From Maribacter dokdonensis DSW-8 (GTDB taxonomy: Bacteria > Bacteroidota > Bacteroidia > Flavobacteriales > Flavobacteriaceae), in NCBI RefSeq assembly GCF_001447995.1, contig NZ_LDPE01000002.1:124001-188000 (forward strand): DNA of 64,000 nt. Reading direction: 5' to 3'. Of this stretch, positions 35,008-42,757 are shown piece after piece (the first letter of the stretch is position 1; every line of letters starts with the position of its first letter). The notes under the pieces were generated by a model. The model saw nothing but the letters and a program-made list of their open reading frames with translations, was not told where the DNA came from and ran no database searches. Position numbers and translations under genes: made by a program.

Positions 35008-35643
35008 ATGAATAACCAAAAAACATTAAAAGAACAAAATGCAAAATTGATTTGGACATTTTTTTCCTTCAATGCTTTATTATTTTACACTTTAGCTATT
35101 GTACCTAGCTTCGAAATAAATGAATTTGATTGGGAAGAATTTGTTACAGGCAAAGGTATTTGGCTTTTAATAACTCCACTATTATTATTTATAATAAATG
35201 GCTTGATTAGTAGTAATCAGAAAGCTATAATTACATTTTGGAGAATTAAAAATCCTTTACCTGCCTGTAGAGCATTTTCTCATTATTCCAAAAAAGATGA
35301 TAGGATTGACCTAAATAACCTCGAATTAAATTATAGTCCTCTTCCTCAACTTGCAAAAGAACAAAACTCATTATGGTATAAAATTTATAAAACCTATCAA
35401 GAAGAACCTTTAGTAAAAAAGAGTCATAAAGACTTCTTACTTGGTAGAGATATGTGTTCAATCGCTTTATTGTTTTTAATTTTTGGAGGTATAATTGGAT
35501 TATTTATGATGCCAAGTAATACCAAATGGTGGTATTTGTTTTTTACTATTTTTCAATTTTTCATTTTGGCTATTGTGACTCAGAACCATGGAAAAAGATT
35601 CGTTTGTAACGTTCTTGCTCTTGAAACATCTAATAAAGTATGA
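35008..35643 (+). CDS. Unknown four-TM membrane protein, partner of the MBL protein
   Basis: 211 aa, not recognised. Four hydrophobic helices in two pairs are visible at about 13-33, 50-68, 150-168 and 174-192. A polar central loop (70-148) carries charged clusters such as HYSKKDDRIDLNN, and faces the cytoplasm if both ends do. Its stop codon overlaps the start of the metallo-hydrolase gene by 4 bp (ATGA), so the two are translated together. The four-TM plus partner-enzyme layout resembles some pore-forming defence effectors, but that is only a resemblance in architecture. Confidence 0.78.
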   Translation: MNNQKTLKEQNAKLIWTFFSFNALLFYTLAIVPSFEINEFDWEEFVTGKGIWLLITPLLLFIINGLISSNQKAIITFWRIKNPLPACRAFSHYSKKDDRIDLNNLELNYSPLPQLAKEQNSLWYKIYKTYQEEPLVKKSHKDFLLGRDMCSIALLFLIFGGIIGLFMMPSNTKWWYLFFTIFQFFILAIVTQNHGKRFVCNVLALETSNKV

Positions 35644-36671
35644 TAGATATAAGTATAGATATGCTTTCTTTAGGGAATGCAGATTCAATAATTGTTTGGC
35701 TCAAAGACCATAATAATAACAATTTTGTAATTCTCATTGATGGTGGAAATAAAAGCGATGGTGATAAGGTAATTGACCATATGGACAAATACATTTTGAA
35801 AGATGCAGGTAAGTTTGCGCCAGATTTAGTTATTTGCACTCATCACGATAAAGACCATATTGGAGGACTTATTAAAGTTGTTGAACATTATGGTAATAAG
35901 ATAAAGCAAGTATGGATAAATAATCCAGCGGAACATGTTAGTTCAGCAACCTATCAAACTCTTAAAAAACATTTTCAATTAAAATCTGCAAATAAACAGT
36001 ATCAAGTAATACTTGAATCCTTAACTAATGTAGATGATTTTATCAATTTAGTTGATTCCAAGGGTATTACTAGAGAAAATGCTCTTTATGGTCAATCGCT
36101 TTTCAACGGTGTAATAAAAATATTAGGACCTTCGAAAGAATTTTATGACTCGCTACTTCCTGGTATGGGAAATATAGAGAATTACGTTTCATCTGAAGCG
36201 TCTTATGCATTCAACTCAATTTTTGGAACAGCGATAGTTAACGAAACTTTAGAAAAAAATTCGCCATGTCCAATAGTTGATGAGGAAAATTCCACTTCGG
36301 CTACAAATAATTCAAGTGTTATACTTGAAATAATCGCAAAAGAAAATAGTCGATATTTATTTACTGGAGATGCAGGAGTACAAGCATTTGAAGATGTTGA
36401 AAATAGATTTAATCTGGAAAATATTCATTGGTTAGATGTTCCTCACCATGGTTCTAGAAGAAATCTATCCTCGAGACTTATTGAAACTATGTCACCTAAT
36501 GTATGTTATGTTTCAGCCAAAGGAGGACATAAACATCCGAGAAGAGCTTTAGTCAATTGTCTAAAAAAGCATGGAGCAAAGGTATATAGTACTCATAAAG
36601 GAGGAGACAAATGGCATCACAGAGGGAATTTTCCAGATAGAGAAAACTATTCGTCAGCACCTGAAATATAG
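35640..36671 (+). CDS. ComEC-like metallo-beta-lactamase-fold hydrolase
   Basis: 343 aa of the MBL fold, without the membrane parts of ComEC. Metal-binding motif THHDKDHIGG (His68, His69? in the HxHxDH-like run: His68, Asp72, His73), then the ComEC-like core NSSVILEI (224-231), TGDAG with Asp244, and VPHHGSRRN with His269/His270. The last part is VSAKGGHKHPRR and a His-rich end. ComEC-type domains cut single-stranded DNA during uptake, and free-standing ones also occur in defence islands. It is coupled to the four-TM gene (4-bp overlap) and the pair is bracketed by a perfect 8-bp inverted repeat. Confidence 0.88.
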   Translation: MIDISIDMLSLGNADSIIVWLKDHNNNNFVILIDGGNKSDGDKVIDHMDKYILKDAGKFAPDLVICTHHDKDHIGGLIKVVEHYGNKIKQVWINNPAEHVSSATYQTLKKHFQLKSANKQYQVILESLTNVDDFINLVDSKGITRENALYGQSLFNGVIKILGPSKEFYDSLLPGMGNIENYVSSEASYAFNSIFGTAIVNETLEKNSPCPIVDEENSTSATNNSSVILEIIAKENSRYLFTGDAGVQAFEDVENRFNLENIHWLDVPHHGSRRNLSSRLIETMSPNVCYVSAKGGHKHPRRALVNCLKKHGAKVYSTHKGGDKWHHRGNFPDRENYSSAPEI

Positions 36672-36682
36672 AATAAACACGA

Positions 36683-36820
36683 ACGCACAAAAACGTATAT
36701 AAAAAATAGCGGTTTAATCGCTTAATCATTACAAAATGAACAAATTAAAGGTTAGTTATAATCCGAAAAGTTAGTACTTAAAATCCGCTACTTTTCATAT
36801 ACAAGACCGTAGACGCTAAC
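36683..36820. repeat. Spacer E2: attC-like palindrome shared with E1
   Basis: Left part ACGTATATAAAAAATAGCGG (36693-36712) pairs with right part CCGCTACTTTTCATATAC (36785-36802). ATCCGAAAAGTTA (36761-36773) and CGCTACTTTTCATATAC recur in E1. The right end reads ACCGTAGACGCTAAC. The weak 4-bp pair AGAC / GTCT (37308-37316 region) is the only bracket seen for the next unit. Confidence 0.6.
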
Positions 36821-36843
36821 TGAAAAAAACCAATCTGAAATAA

Positions 36844-37296
36844 ATGATATTTAAAGGAATTAATGACCAAACTGTTGAATTTAGCATAACTAACTACCAG
36901 TTTCCTGAAATAAGTGATTGCGAATATGACTCAAATTGGTTGTTGGTTTATTTAAAAGTAAAAAGTGATTATGGAAATTGGGAAACGATTGATCCTTCAC
37001 TTTTGGTAAAAGATTTAAAAGAAATAATCGAATGGTTTGAAAAACTTTCAAATGACATTGAAACGGATTCTGATTCGCTTGTGTTTATGGAACCGAATTT
37101 GAAATTTGAATTAATAAAAAATCAATCAGATTTAAAAACTGTCCGACTAATATTTGACTTGGAATCTCGACCGCAAAATGCAAATGATAATAAAGAATAT
37201 TATGTTGACTGCGAAATGGACAATGCGGAATTAAAAAAAGTTGCGAAGGAATTGACGAAAGAATTAGAATCGTTTCCCGAAAGAATAATCGGATGA
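36844..37296 (+). CDS. WapI-family immunity protein
   Basis: 150 aa, acidic, soluble. It matches the WapI-type immunity family by its opening MIFKGIN and the stretch FPEISDCEYDSNWLLVYLKVK (key residues NW, LLVYLKV), followed by NWETIDPSLL and a helix EIIEWFEKL. Family members protect producers from contact-dependent WapA-type toxins. No toxin gene is nearby, so it would be an orphan immunity gene in an accessory cassette. The function is inferred from the family only. Confidence 0.75.
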   Translation: MIFKGINDQTVEFSITNYQFPEISDCEYDSNWLLVYLKVKSDYGNWETIDPSLLVKDLKEIIEWFEKLSNDIETDSDSLVFMEPNLKFELIKNQSDLKTVRLIFDLESRPQNANDNKEYYVDCEMDNAELKKVAKELTKELESFPERIIG

Positions 37297-37618
37297 AAAA
37301 AGCCAGCAAACAACAAAGTCTGAACGTAATGCAGAGTTTAGAGCTTAATCGAAAAGTCTGTATATATTTATAAAGTCGCTACCCCGATAGCTGTCGGGAA
37401 TAGATTTAGCTTTGGATAAGAAAAAATAAAACTAAACAATAAGCTTTAGCTGCGTGCTAAGAAGGTAACATAAGGTTTCCTTGCCCATGTACTAAACTTC
37501 ACCAAACGGATGGCTACAAGCTAAAAACCTAACAAGATTTAGAATTCAGGCAACCATTTAATTAGATTTTGCGTCTTTATATATACAAAGGCACTTGAAA
37601 TCTAAAACTTTAAAGGAC
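37297..37618. repeat. Spacer E3 with a Bacteroidota-style hairpin
   Basis: About 320 bp without a gene. It begins with GTCTGAACGTAATG (end of the WapI unit), and ends with GAAGGTAAC (37461-37469), the left bracket of the next unit. Between them a hairpin CCCGA-TAGCTG-TCGGG (37383-37398) of a kind common in Bacteroidota intergenic DNA is seen. 37470-37618 contains no feature I can name apart from the gene's leader. Confidence 0.5.
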
Positions 37619-38051
37619 ATGTTAGAAAACCCAAAGGTGAATATCAAAATTAAACTTGCTGCTTTATGGGCTTCAGCAACTTTCTGTTATTTATATGGAG
37701 ATTATTTTGAACTCTACACACCAGGAAAAATAAACAGTTTACTTACCGGAGAAAATATTCTAGATAGTCCCACTAAATTATTATTAGCCTCAATGATTTT
37801 GGCAACTTCATCAGTAATGGTTGCACTTTCAATTCTCCTAAAACCGAAAATAAATCGTATTCTAAATATTGTATTTGGAATATTGTTTACAACAATGATG
37901 CTATTTATTGGCTTCAATTCAAATACCGAGTGGTATAGTTTCTATGTGTTCTTGGCATTTTTAGAAAGTATCATTACCGCATTAATTGTTTGGTATGCTT
38001 GGAAGTGGCCTAAAGAAAAACAAATACTTTAAAAAAAAGCCAGTTACCTTC
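37461..38051. repeat. Cassette-like unit 4: 9-bp perfect inverted bracket
   Basis: GAAGGTAAC (37461-37469) and its exact reverse complement GTTACCTTC (38043-38051) enclose the DUF6326 gene. The right half is followed directly by AACGTA (38052-38057), as in units 1 and 3. The left half lies 150 bp before the gene, further away than in the other units. Confidence 0.65.
37619..38032 (+). CDS. DUF6326 small membrane protein
   Basis: The ATG at 37619 gives 137 aa (MLENPKVNIKIKLAALWAS); a TTG 24 bp upstream would add 8 residues, but the ATG matches the family start. Four hydrophobic helices are visible, beginning with IKLAALWASATFCYLYGDYFEL and ending LESIITALIVWYAW. DUF6326 proteins are integral membrane proteins of unknown role, found widely in bacteria. 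Enclosed by the 9-bp bracket of unit 4. Confidence 0.75.
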   Translation: MLENPKVNIKIKLAALWASATFCYLYGDYFELYTPGKINSLLTGENILDSPTKLLLASMILATSSVMVALSILLKPKINRILNIVFGILFTTMMLFIGFNSNTEWYSFYVFLAFLESIITALIVWYAWKWPKEKQIL

Positions 38052-38180
38052 AACGTAAATAATTTATTGCTGGTTCTAGTCTACTTACCAAAATTCATAC
38101 AGATTGCCTATTCAGTTTTTATTTTCTAATTTAGGTACTTAACCACGCAGCAAACCATAGCCAAACACGTTGAGCGTCAT
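38043..38180. repeat. Spacer C1: attC-like, related to C2
   Basis: After the right bracket GTTACCTTC and AACGTA the spacer runs to CACGTTGAGCGTCAT (38167-38180). Its 38068-38180 part aligns by eye with 38565-38676 (shared blocks: GCT-GTTCT-GT-TACTT, TTTTTATTTTCTAATT-like, AACCATA/TACCATAC). The similarity is moderate. Confidence 0.5.
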
Positions 38181-38191
38181 TTGAGGAACCT

Positions 38192-38425
38192 ATGAAAAAA
38201 GCAAATTTTAATCTAGCATTTCTGATTTTAATTATAATTCTATTTTCATTATTTGTGTATAGCGGAATAGAAATCTCTGAGGGCAAATCAGAAAACATAG
38301 AATGGAAAACTGGACGTTTTATAATAACCGATTTGACTAAAGTAATCGGGATTTTATTAGTTCTGACCTTGCCAACTTATGTTTACTTAAAGAAAAAATA
38401 TTACTCTACTAGCCAAAAGATATAA
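38192..38425 (+). CDS. Unknown 77-aa membrane protein
   Basis: Two hydrophobic helices (about 8-26 and 49-66) flank a charged loop rich in Glu and Lys (ISEGKSENIEWKTGRF). No known family. The start is the ATG at 38192, 11 bp after the C1 end CGTCAT. Only moderate confidence that it is expressed, since it is short and lies in the accessory block, but the helix-loop-helix layout is convincing. Confidence 0.55.
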   Translation: MKKANFNLAFLILIIILFSLFVYSGIEISEGKSENIEWKTGRFIITDLTKVIGILLVLTLPTYVYLKKKYYSTSQKI

Positions 38426-38782
38426 GTTGTGACATTGTAGTTTATAATTCTGGACAAAATATCTAAACTACATCTAAAAATGTTAGATTACTCCACTGAG
38501 ATATTGAATTTGATTGAATCTGAACTGCAAGAGAAAGAATAAAGGAAGTACAAGAACGTATATAGCTAGTTCTCGTATACTTCTGAAAATCATCTAGTAT
38601 TTTCTATTTAATTTTTGTTTGTCTAATTACGTACTAATCCACAAAACATACCATACCCGGTTCCATTGTATGCACCGCTATAAAGTCAAAAACAGTAAAT
38701 TGATTTAAACAATCAGTAATCTGCTTAATTCCTTTCAATAAAATGCCTGCAATTTTGTGGTATAAAATCACAAACAGTTGAA
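38426..38782. repeat. Intergenic region with copy C2 of the spacer and a 20-codon remnant frame
   Basis: No firm gene in this 357-bp stretch. A 20-codon frame starts at the ATG at 38480 (MLDYSTEILNLIESELQEKE) and stops at 38542; it may be the decayed end of a gene. C2, at 38556-38676, begins with AACGTATATAGC and resembles C1. The remaining sequence to 38782 shows nothing I recognise. No perfect bracket was found for this spacer. Confidence 0.4.
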
Positions 38783-39256
38783 ATGGCAAATTCAAAGTTA
38801 ATTTCTTTCGAACTTTCACACTTCTATCCAAATATAGAACTTCAAAAATTCTGGGAGTTCTTTGTTGACCATAGATGGTATTCTCAATCTGATATTATGG
38901 CAGGAGAAGTTGTTGTTGTTAAAGAAGGTAAAGACCATCCACAGGGATTGGGAGCCGTTAGAAAAATTTTGATTGGAAATATAAATCTTACCGAAGATAT
39001 TGTTGGTTTTGACCCACCAAATTATTTCAGTTATGCCGTACATGAAGGCGGTATGCCCGTAAACAGATACCGAGGAGAATTTTTCTACGAATCCAAAAAT
39101 GGCGGTATGTTATGGAAATACAAAGGAAGCTTTGAGCCAAAATATTTTGGTACAGGTTGGTTTTTTAAATGGTTTCTAAAATCCAGGATGAAATCACAAC
39201 TTCCTGTATGGGAGAAAGGATATAATGCATATCACAATGTAAATAGCCAACCATGA
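38783..39256 (+). CDS. SRPBCC-superfamily protein (polyketide cyclase/dehydrase-like)
   Basis: 157 aa with the START/SRPBCC layout: opening strand-helix (ISFELSHFYPNIELQKFWEFFVDHRWYSQS, key residues FWEFF and WYS), central beta strands with GLGAVRKIL and YFSYAVHEGG, and a C-terminal helix (GTGWFFKWFLKSRMKSQLPVWEKGYN). Such proteins bind hydrophobic ligands or cyclise polyketides. It overlaps the SDR gene by 4 bp, so they form an operon. The ligand is not predictable. Confidence 0.8.
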   Translation: MANSKLISFELSHFYPNIELQKFWEFFVDHRWYSQSDIMAGEVVVVKEGKDHPQGLGAVRKILIGNINLTEDIVGFDPPNYFSYAVHEGGMPVNRYRGEFFYESKNGGMLWKYKGSFEPKYFGTGWFFKWFLKSRMKSQLPVWEKGYNAYHNVNSQP

Positions 39257-40197
39257 AATTAATAAGCGCAAAGACGCGAATTTTACTCAAACTTTTTCTT
39301 CCTCAGCGAAAAAAAGCCAATCCTAAATATGCAATTCCCGAGTCAGATAAAAATCTGTCCGGGAAAACCATTGTCCTCACAGGTGGAACAGACGGCATAG
39401 GAAGGGTAGCCATTGAAATGCTTTATAAAATGAATGCTAACCTTGTATTGTTAGCTAGGAATCGCAAGAAAGTCCAAAAACAAATTGAAGAATTGAAGTT
39501 GCCAAAAAGGCAAAATACAATAGATTTTGAAGTTTGTGATTTGGCATCTATGAGCAGTGTAAAAGATTGTGCCCATCGTATTTTAAAGAAATACGGCAAC
39601 ATAGATGTTCTGGTAAATTGTGCAGGGATCAATTCTACCGATAAATCAGTTAGTAAAGATGGTTTTGAATTGAATTGGGCTATCAATTATTTAGCGCCAT
39701 ACCTTTTGAGCAATCTGCTTTTAGAAAGGCTGAAAGAATCGGCACCTGCCCGAATAGTGAATGTAACTACCAACACCGATTTTTTGGAAAAAATCAACTT
39801 CGATGACATTGAAAAACAATCTGATTTTGATACGGACGATAACTATTCCGCATCTAAATTATCATTGAATATGTTCTCCATTGATCTAGCTGAAAGACTT
39901 AAAAATACTGCTGTCACGGTAAATTATCTTTATCCAGGCTACATTAAATCGAACTTATTGCGACACCTGAAAGGAGGAGCGAAACTAATGCAATTTATGA
40001 TGAATATTATGGCATCACCAACCGAAGTGGGAGCAGACAGAATCGTAAGACTAGCCATATCTTCTGAATATAAAGATGTTACAGGAGTATATGTAACAGA
40101 AGACCAAATTACGCCACCACATAGCGAAGCTCAAATAAAATCAAAAAGAGAAAAGCTTGAACAAATTACTGTAAAGGCATTAAAACAATGGTTATAA
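39253..40197 (+). CDS. SDR-family NAD(P)-dependent oxidoreductase
   Basis: 314 aa. Rossmann motif TGGTDGIGR (43-51), VNCAG at 121-125, and the active-site YxxxK with Tyr198 and Lys202 (DDNYSASK). The usual catalytic Ser position falls in VNVTTNTDF (169-177), where Thr replaces the standard SS. The C-terminal loop follows the retinol-dehydrogenase-like SDR pattern (LYPGYIKSNLL). Probably oxidises or reduces a hydrophobic alcohol or ketone. Coupled to the SRPBCC gene, in the same direction as the following NTF2-like and AraC genes. Confidence 0.92.
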   Translation: MKLISAKTRILLKLFLPQRKKANPKYAIPESDKNLSGKTIVLTGGTDGIGRVAIEMLYKMNANLVLLARNRKKVQKQIEELKLPKRQNTIDFEVCDLASMSSVKDCAHRILKKYGNIDVLVNCAGINSTDKSVSKDGFELNWAINYLAPYLLSNLLLERLKESAPARIVNVTTNTDFLEKINFDDIEKQSDFDTDDNYSASKLSLNMFSIDLAERLKNTAVTVNYLYPGYIKSNLLRHLKGGAKLMQFMMNIMASPTEVGADRIVRLAISSEYKDVTGVYVTEDQITPPHSEAQIKSKREKLEQITVKALKQWL

Positions 40198-40237
40198 AAT
40201 TACAATTGAACAATTTTTAATATAAAAATCTAACTAA

Positions 40238-40642
40238 ATGGAAAATCTAAAAAACACTGAAGCTAATAGAGTGTTAGCACAGAAAGTCATAGCAGCAATT
40301 AGTAATGACAATTGGGAATACGTGAATGAAGTTTTTGCAGAAGATGCTGTGGTCTGGGTAGCTGGTAGTATGCCCATTTCAGGTACACATACCAAAGATT
40401 TTGTAATCGTAGCTGGTAAAAGAACAAGAGAAGGTTTTCCTAAAGGTCTAATTCTTACTGCAAAAGCCATGACCGTAGAAGGTAATCGGGTTGCCATTGA
40501 AGCTGAATCTCTTGGAAAACATATTAGTGGTAAAACGTACAACAACCATTTTCATATTCTAATGGAAATTAAAGACGGAAAGGTTTGTACATGGAAGGAA
40601 TATATGGATACCATGCACGCAAATGATGTGTTTTTCGGATAA
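40238..40642 (+). CDS. NTF2-like (SnoaL-type) protein
   Basis: 134 aa with the cone-shaped alpha+beta fold pattern: an opening helix (NRVLAQKVIAAISNDNWEYVNEVFAEDAVVW, key residues DNWE and DAVVW), then beta strands (KTYNNHFHILMEIKDGKVCTWKEYMDTMHA). The closing ...EYMDT... segment is typical of SnoaL-like/limonene-epoxide-hydrolase relatives. The likely role is binding or transforming a small hydrophobic molecule with the SDR and SRPBCC proteins of the same cluster. No precise substrate can be named. Confidence 0.82.
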   Translation: MENLKNTEANRVLAQKVIAAISNDNWEYVNEVFAEDAVVWVAGSMPISGTHTKDFVIVAGKRTREGFPKGLILTAKAMTVEGNRVAIEAESLGKHISGKTYNNHFHILMEIKDGKVCTWKEYMDTMHANDVFFG

Positions 40643-40685
40643 TTGATTCAAAGAAATCTGATGTGTAAATCATTATATTAACAAG

Positions 40686-41591
40686 ATGAAAGAATTTAGG
40701 GAAATAAAATCAATTAGTCAGATGCATCACCTTTTAGGATTGAACAAGCCTATGCATCCGGCAATTTCATTAGTAAATATGAAGGATGTAAAACTCTCTA
40801 AAGAGCTGTTCAATCAAAAATACATCTGGGATTTTTATATGATTTCTTTAAAATTCGAGAATTGTGAACTTCAGTATGGCAGACAATACTACGATTTTGA
40901 AGAAGGAACGTTGGTCTTTAGTTCTCCCGGACAAGTATTCGAAGCAAAAAAACAACCCGAAACATTAAATGAAAACGGTTGGGCATTATACTTTCATTCA
41001 GATTTAATTCAAAAATCTGATTTAGGCAAGAACATAAAATCTTATGGATTCTTTTCTTATAAGTCCAATGAAGCCTTACATCTATCGGAAAAGGAAAAGG
41101 AAAAAATCTCACGATGCATAGATGCAATAGAAGACGAATGTCAGCAAAATATAGACAAGCATAGTCAAACCGTAATTGTTTCAAATTTGGAATTATTACT
41201 TAACTATTGCAATAGATTTTATGACCGGCAATTTTATACCCGTAGTACACACCAACAAGATGTCGTAGAAAAAATCGAAGAATTATTGGTCAATTTCTTT
41301 AATACGGACAATTCCATACAACAAGGGATTCCAACTGTAAAATTTTGTGCAGACCAAGTGAATCTTTCACCAAACTATTTGAGTGATTTACTGAAAAAAG
41401 AGACAGGAAAGAATACGCAAGAGCATATCCATTTTCACCTTATTGAAAAAGCTAAAAATCTATTATTATCATCAAATGCATCCGTAAGTGGTATTGCTTA
41501 CGATTTAGGTTTTGAGTATCCACAGTCTTTTGGAACCCTTTTTAAAAAGAAAGTTGGTATGTCACCAAATAAATACAGACAATTAAATTAA
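40686..41591 (+). CDS. AraC-type regulator of the redox cluster
   Basis: 301 aa. N-terminal sensor part with a short beta barrel (CELQYGRQYYDFEEGTLVFSSPGQVFEA, key residues GTLVFSSPGQ), and a C-terminal AraC DNA-binding domain (VKFCADQVNLSPNYLSDLLKKETGK, then SVSGIAYDLGFEYPQSFGTLFKKKVGMSPNKYRQ). It sits in the same direction inside the SDR/NTF2/EthD cluster, so it is the natural candidate to control it. It is unlike the first AraC gene of this window (11191-12087) in its N-terminal half. Confidence 0.92.
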   Translation: MKEFREIKSISQMHHLLGLNKPMHPAISLVNMKDVKLSKELFNQKYIWDFYMISLKFENCELQYGRQYYDFEEGTLVFSSPGQVFEAKKQPETLNENGWALYFHSDLIQKSDLGKNIKSYGFFSYKSNEALHLSEKEKEKISRCIDAIEDECQQNIDKHSQTVIVSNLELLLNYCNRFYDRQFYTRSTHQQDVVEKIEELLVNFFNTDNSIQQGIPTVKFCADQVNLSPNYLSDLLKKETGKNTQEHIHFHLIEKAKNLLLSSNASVSGIAYDLGFEYPQSFGTLFKKKVGMSPNKYRQLN

Positions 41592-41609
41592 TTCTAAAGC
41601 AAAAAAACA

Positions 41610-41975
41610 ATGGTAAAATATTTAACCTTCGCAAAGCGAAAAGACGGAATGTCGCACGAAGATTTTGCAAACTACTATGCAAATCAACATACACCTCTAT
41701 GTGTTGAACTTCTTCCTATTTTAAAAAAATGTACAATAAGAAGAAATTTTCTTCTGGGTAACCAGATAATTTATCCTCAAGGCTTTTCAGGTGAATTAGA
41801 ATATGACGTGGTAACAGAATCTATTTGGTCTAACCCAGAAGCATTCAATCAATTTCTAGAAGACATTAATAACACGGAAATTCAGGCAAAGATCAATGAA
41901 GACGAAAAGAACCTTTTTAAACCAGGCTCTATTAGGGTAGTTATGGTCGAAGTTTCCGAACATAAAAACGAATAG
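41610..41975 (+). CDS. EthD-domain protein
   Basis: 121 aa with the EthD/ferredoxin-like dimeric barrel pattern: KYLTFAKRKDGMSHEDFANYYANQH, whose key residues are F, K and the His of QHTP, followed by PILKKCTIRRNF and the downstream beta strands. EthD-type proteins are small dimeric barrels, often linked to ether or aromatic degradation; many have no proven activity. Starts 19 bp after the AraC gene and ends 3 bp before the NAD(P)H-binding gene, in a continuous operon. Confidence 0.83.
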   Translation: MVKYLTFAKRKDGMSHEDFANYYANQHTPLCVELLPILKKCTIRRNFLLGNQIIYPQGFSGELEYDVVTESIWSNPEAFNQFLEDINNTEIQAKINEDEKNLFKPGSIRVVMVEVSEHKNE

Positions 41976-41978
41976 ATC

Positions 41979-42641
41979 ATGAAAGTAATGATAACAGGGT
42001 CTACGGGAATGGTAGGTAAAGGGGTTTTGTTAGAATGTTTGGATGATAAAAACATTAAAGAAATTCTTTTGATCAATAGAAGCTCCATAACTATAGATCA
42101 TCCTAAAATCAAAGAAGTGTTACATGACAATTTTACGGATTTTAGCCCTATTCAAAGTGAGTTTGAAAATCTCGGTGCCTGTTTTCATTGTATGGGCGTT
42201 TCATCTGCAGGATTAAGTGATGAAGCCTATTATAAATTGACTTATACCATTACCGAAGAATTGGTGAATACCACCTATAATGCTAGCCCTAACATACTAT
42301 TTACCTATGTCTCAGGACAAGGCACTGATAGCAGTGAAAAAAGTACCACCATGTGGGCAAGAGTAAAAGGCAAAACCGAAAACATGATTTTCAACAAAGG
42401 TTTTAAAGATGCCTATGCTTTTAGACCCGGAATGATATTACCGGAACGCGGAGTAAAATCAAAGACCAAAATATATAACCTCATGTATGTGATCACTAGA
42501 CCTATTTTTCCATTGTTCAGGAAAATGAAATCTGTTACCACGACCACAAGAATAGGTAAGGCCATGATCAATCTAATAGATCACCCGCAAGAGTTAAAAT
42601 TATTGGAAGGCAATGATATCAATACCATTGCAAAAATATAG
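41979..42641 (+). CDS. NAD(P)H-binding Rossmann protein (epimerase-like)
   Basis: 220 aa. Opens with the nucleotide-binding loop MITGSTGMVGKG (residues 3-14), followed by an atypical-SDR body: YVSGQGTDSSEKSTTMWARVKGKTE replaces the usual YxxxK and ends with AFRPGMILPERGVKS. It resembles NAD-dependent epimerase/dehydratase or NmrA-like relatives without the complete catalytic triad. Starts 3 bp after the EthD gene and forms the end of the redox cluster. Confidence 0.85.
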   Translation: MKVMITGSTGMVGKGVLLECLDDKNIKEILLINRSSITIDHPKIKEVLHDNFTDFSPIQSEFENLGACFHCMGVSSAGLSDEAYYKLTYTITEELVNTTYNASPNILFTYVSGQGTDSSEKSTTMWARVKGKTENMIFNKGFKDAYAFRPGMILPERGVKSKTKIYNLMYVITRPIFPLFRKMKSVTTTTRIGKAMINLIDHPQELKLLEGNDINTIAKI

Positions 42642-42757
42642 GGAGTACCTTATTATACACTTGCTTTAAACCTATACCGGAATTAAAAAACAGCTATTGT
42701 AAGTAAGACGATCATGAAATTACCATAATTTCTTACTTATTAGTATCTTACCTTTCT

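Larger units (their letters stand above)
34979..36690. repeat. Cassette-like unit 3: 8-bp perfect inverted bracket around the 4TM/MBL operon
   Basis: TTGTGCGT (34979-34986) follows ACCG, and its exact reverse complement ACGCACAA (36683-36690) lies just after the operon's stop codon and just before AAACGTATATAAAAAATAGC. The left half is preceded by GAGACCG, the same ACCG(T) end seen before units 2 and 4. Confidence 0.65.

Noticed and set aside
37595..37618. TTG start for the DUF6326 gene
   Set aside because: An ATG 24 bp downstream fits the family N terminus better.
38480..38542. 20-codon frame MLDYSTEILNLIESELQEKE
   Set aside because: Too short to be called a gene; noted only as a possible remnant in spacer C2.
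29191..38782. CRISPR array or integron with integrase
   Set aside because: No regularly spaced identical repeats are seen, and no tyrosine recombinase lies in the window, so a complete integron cannot be claimed.
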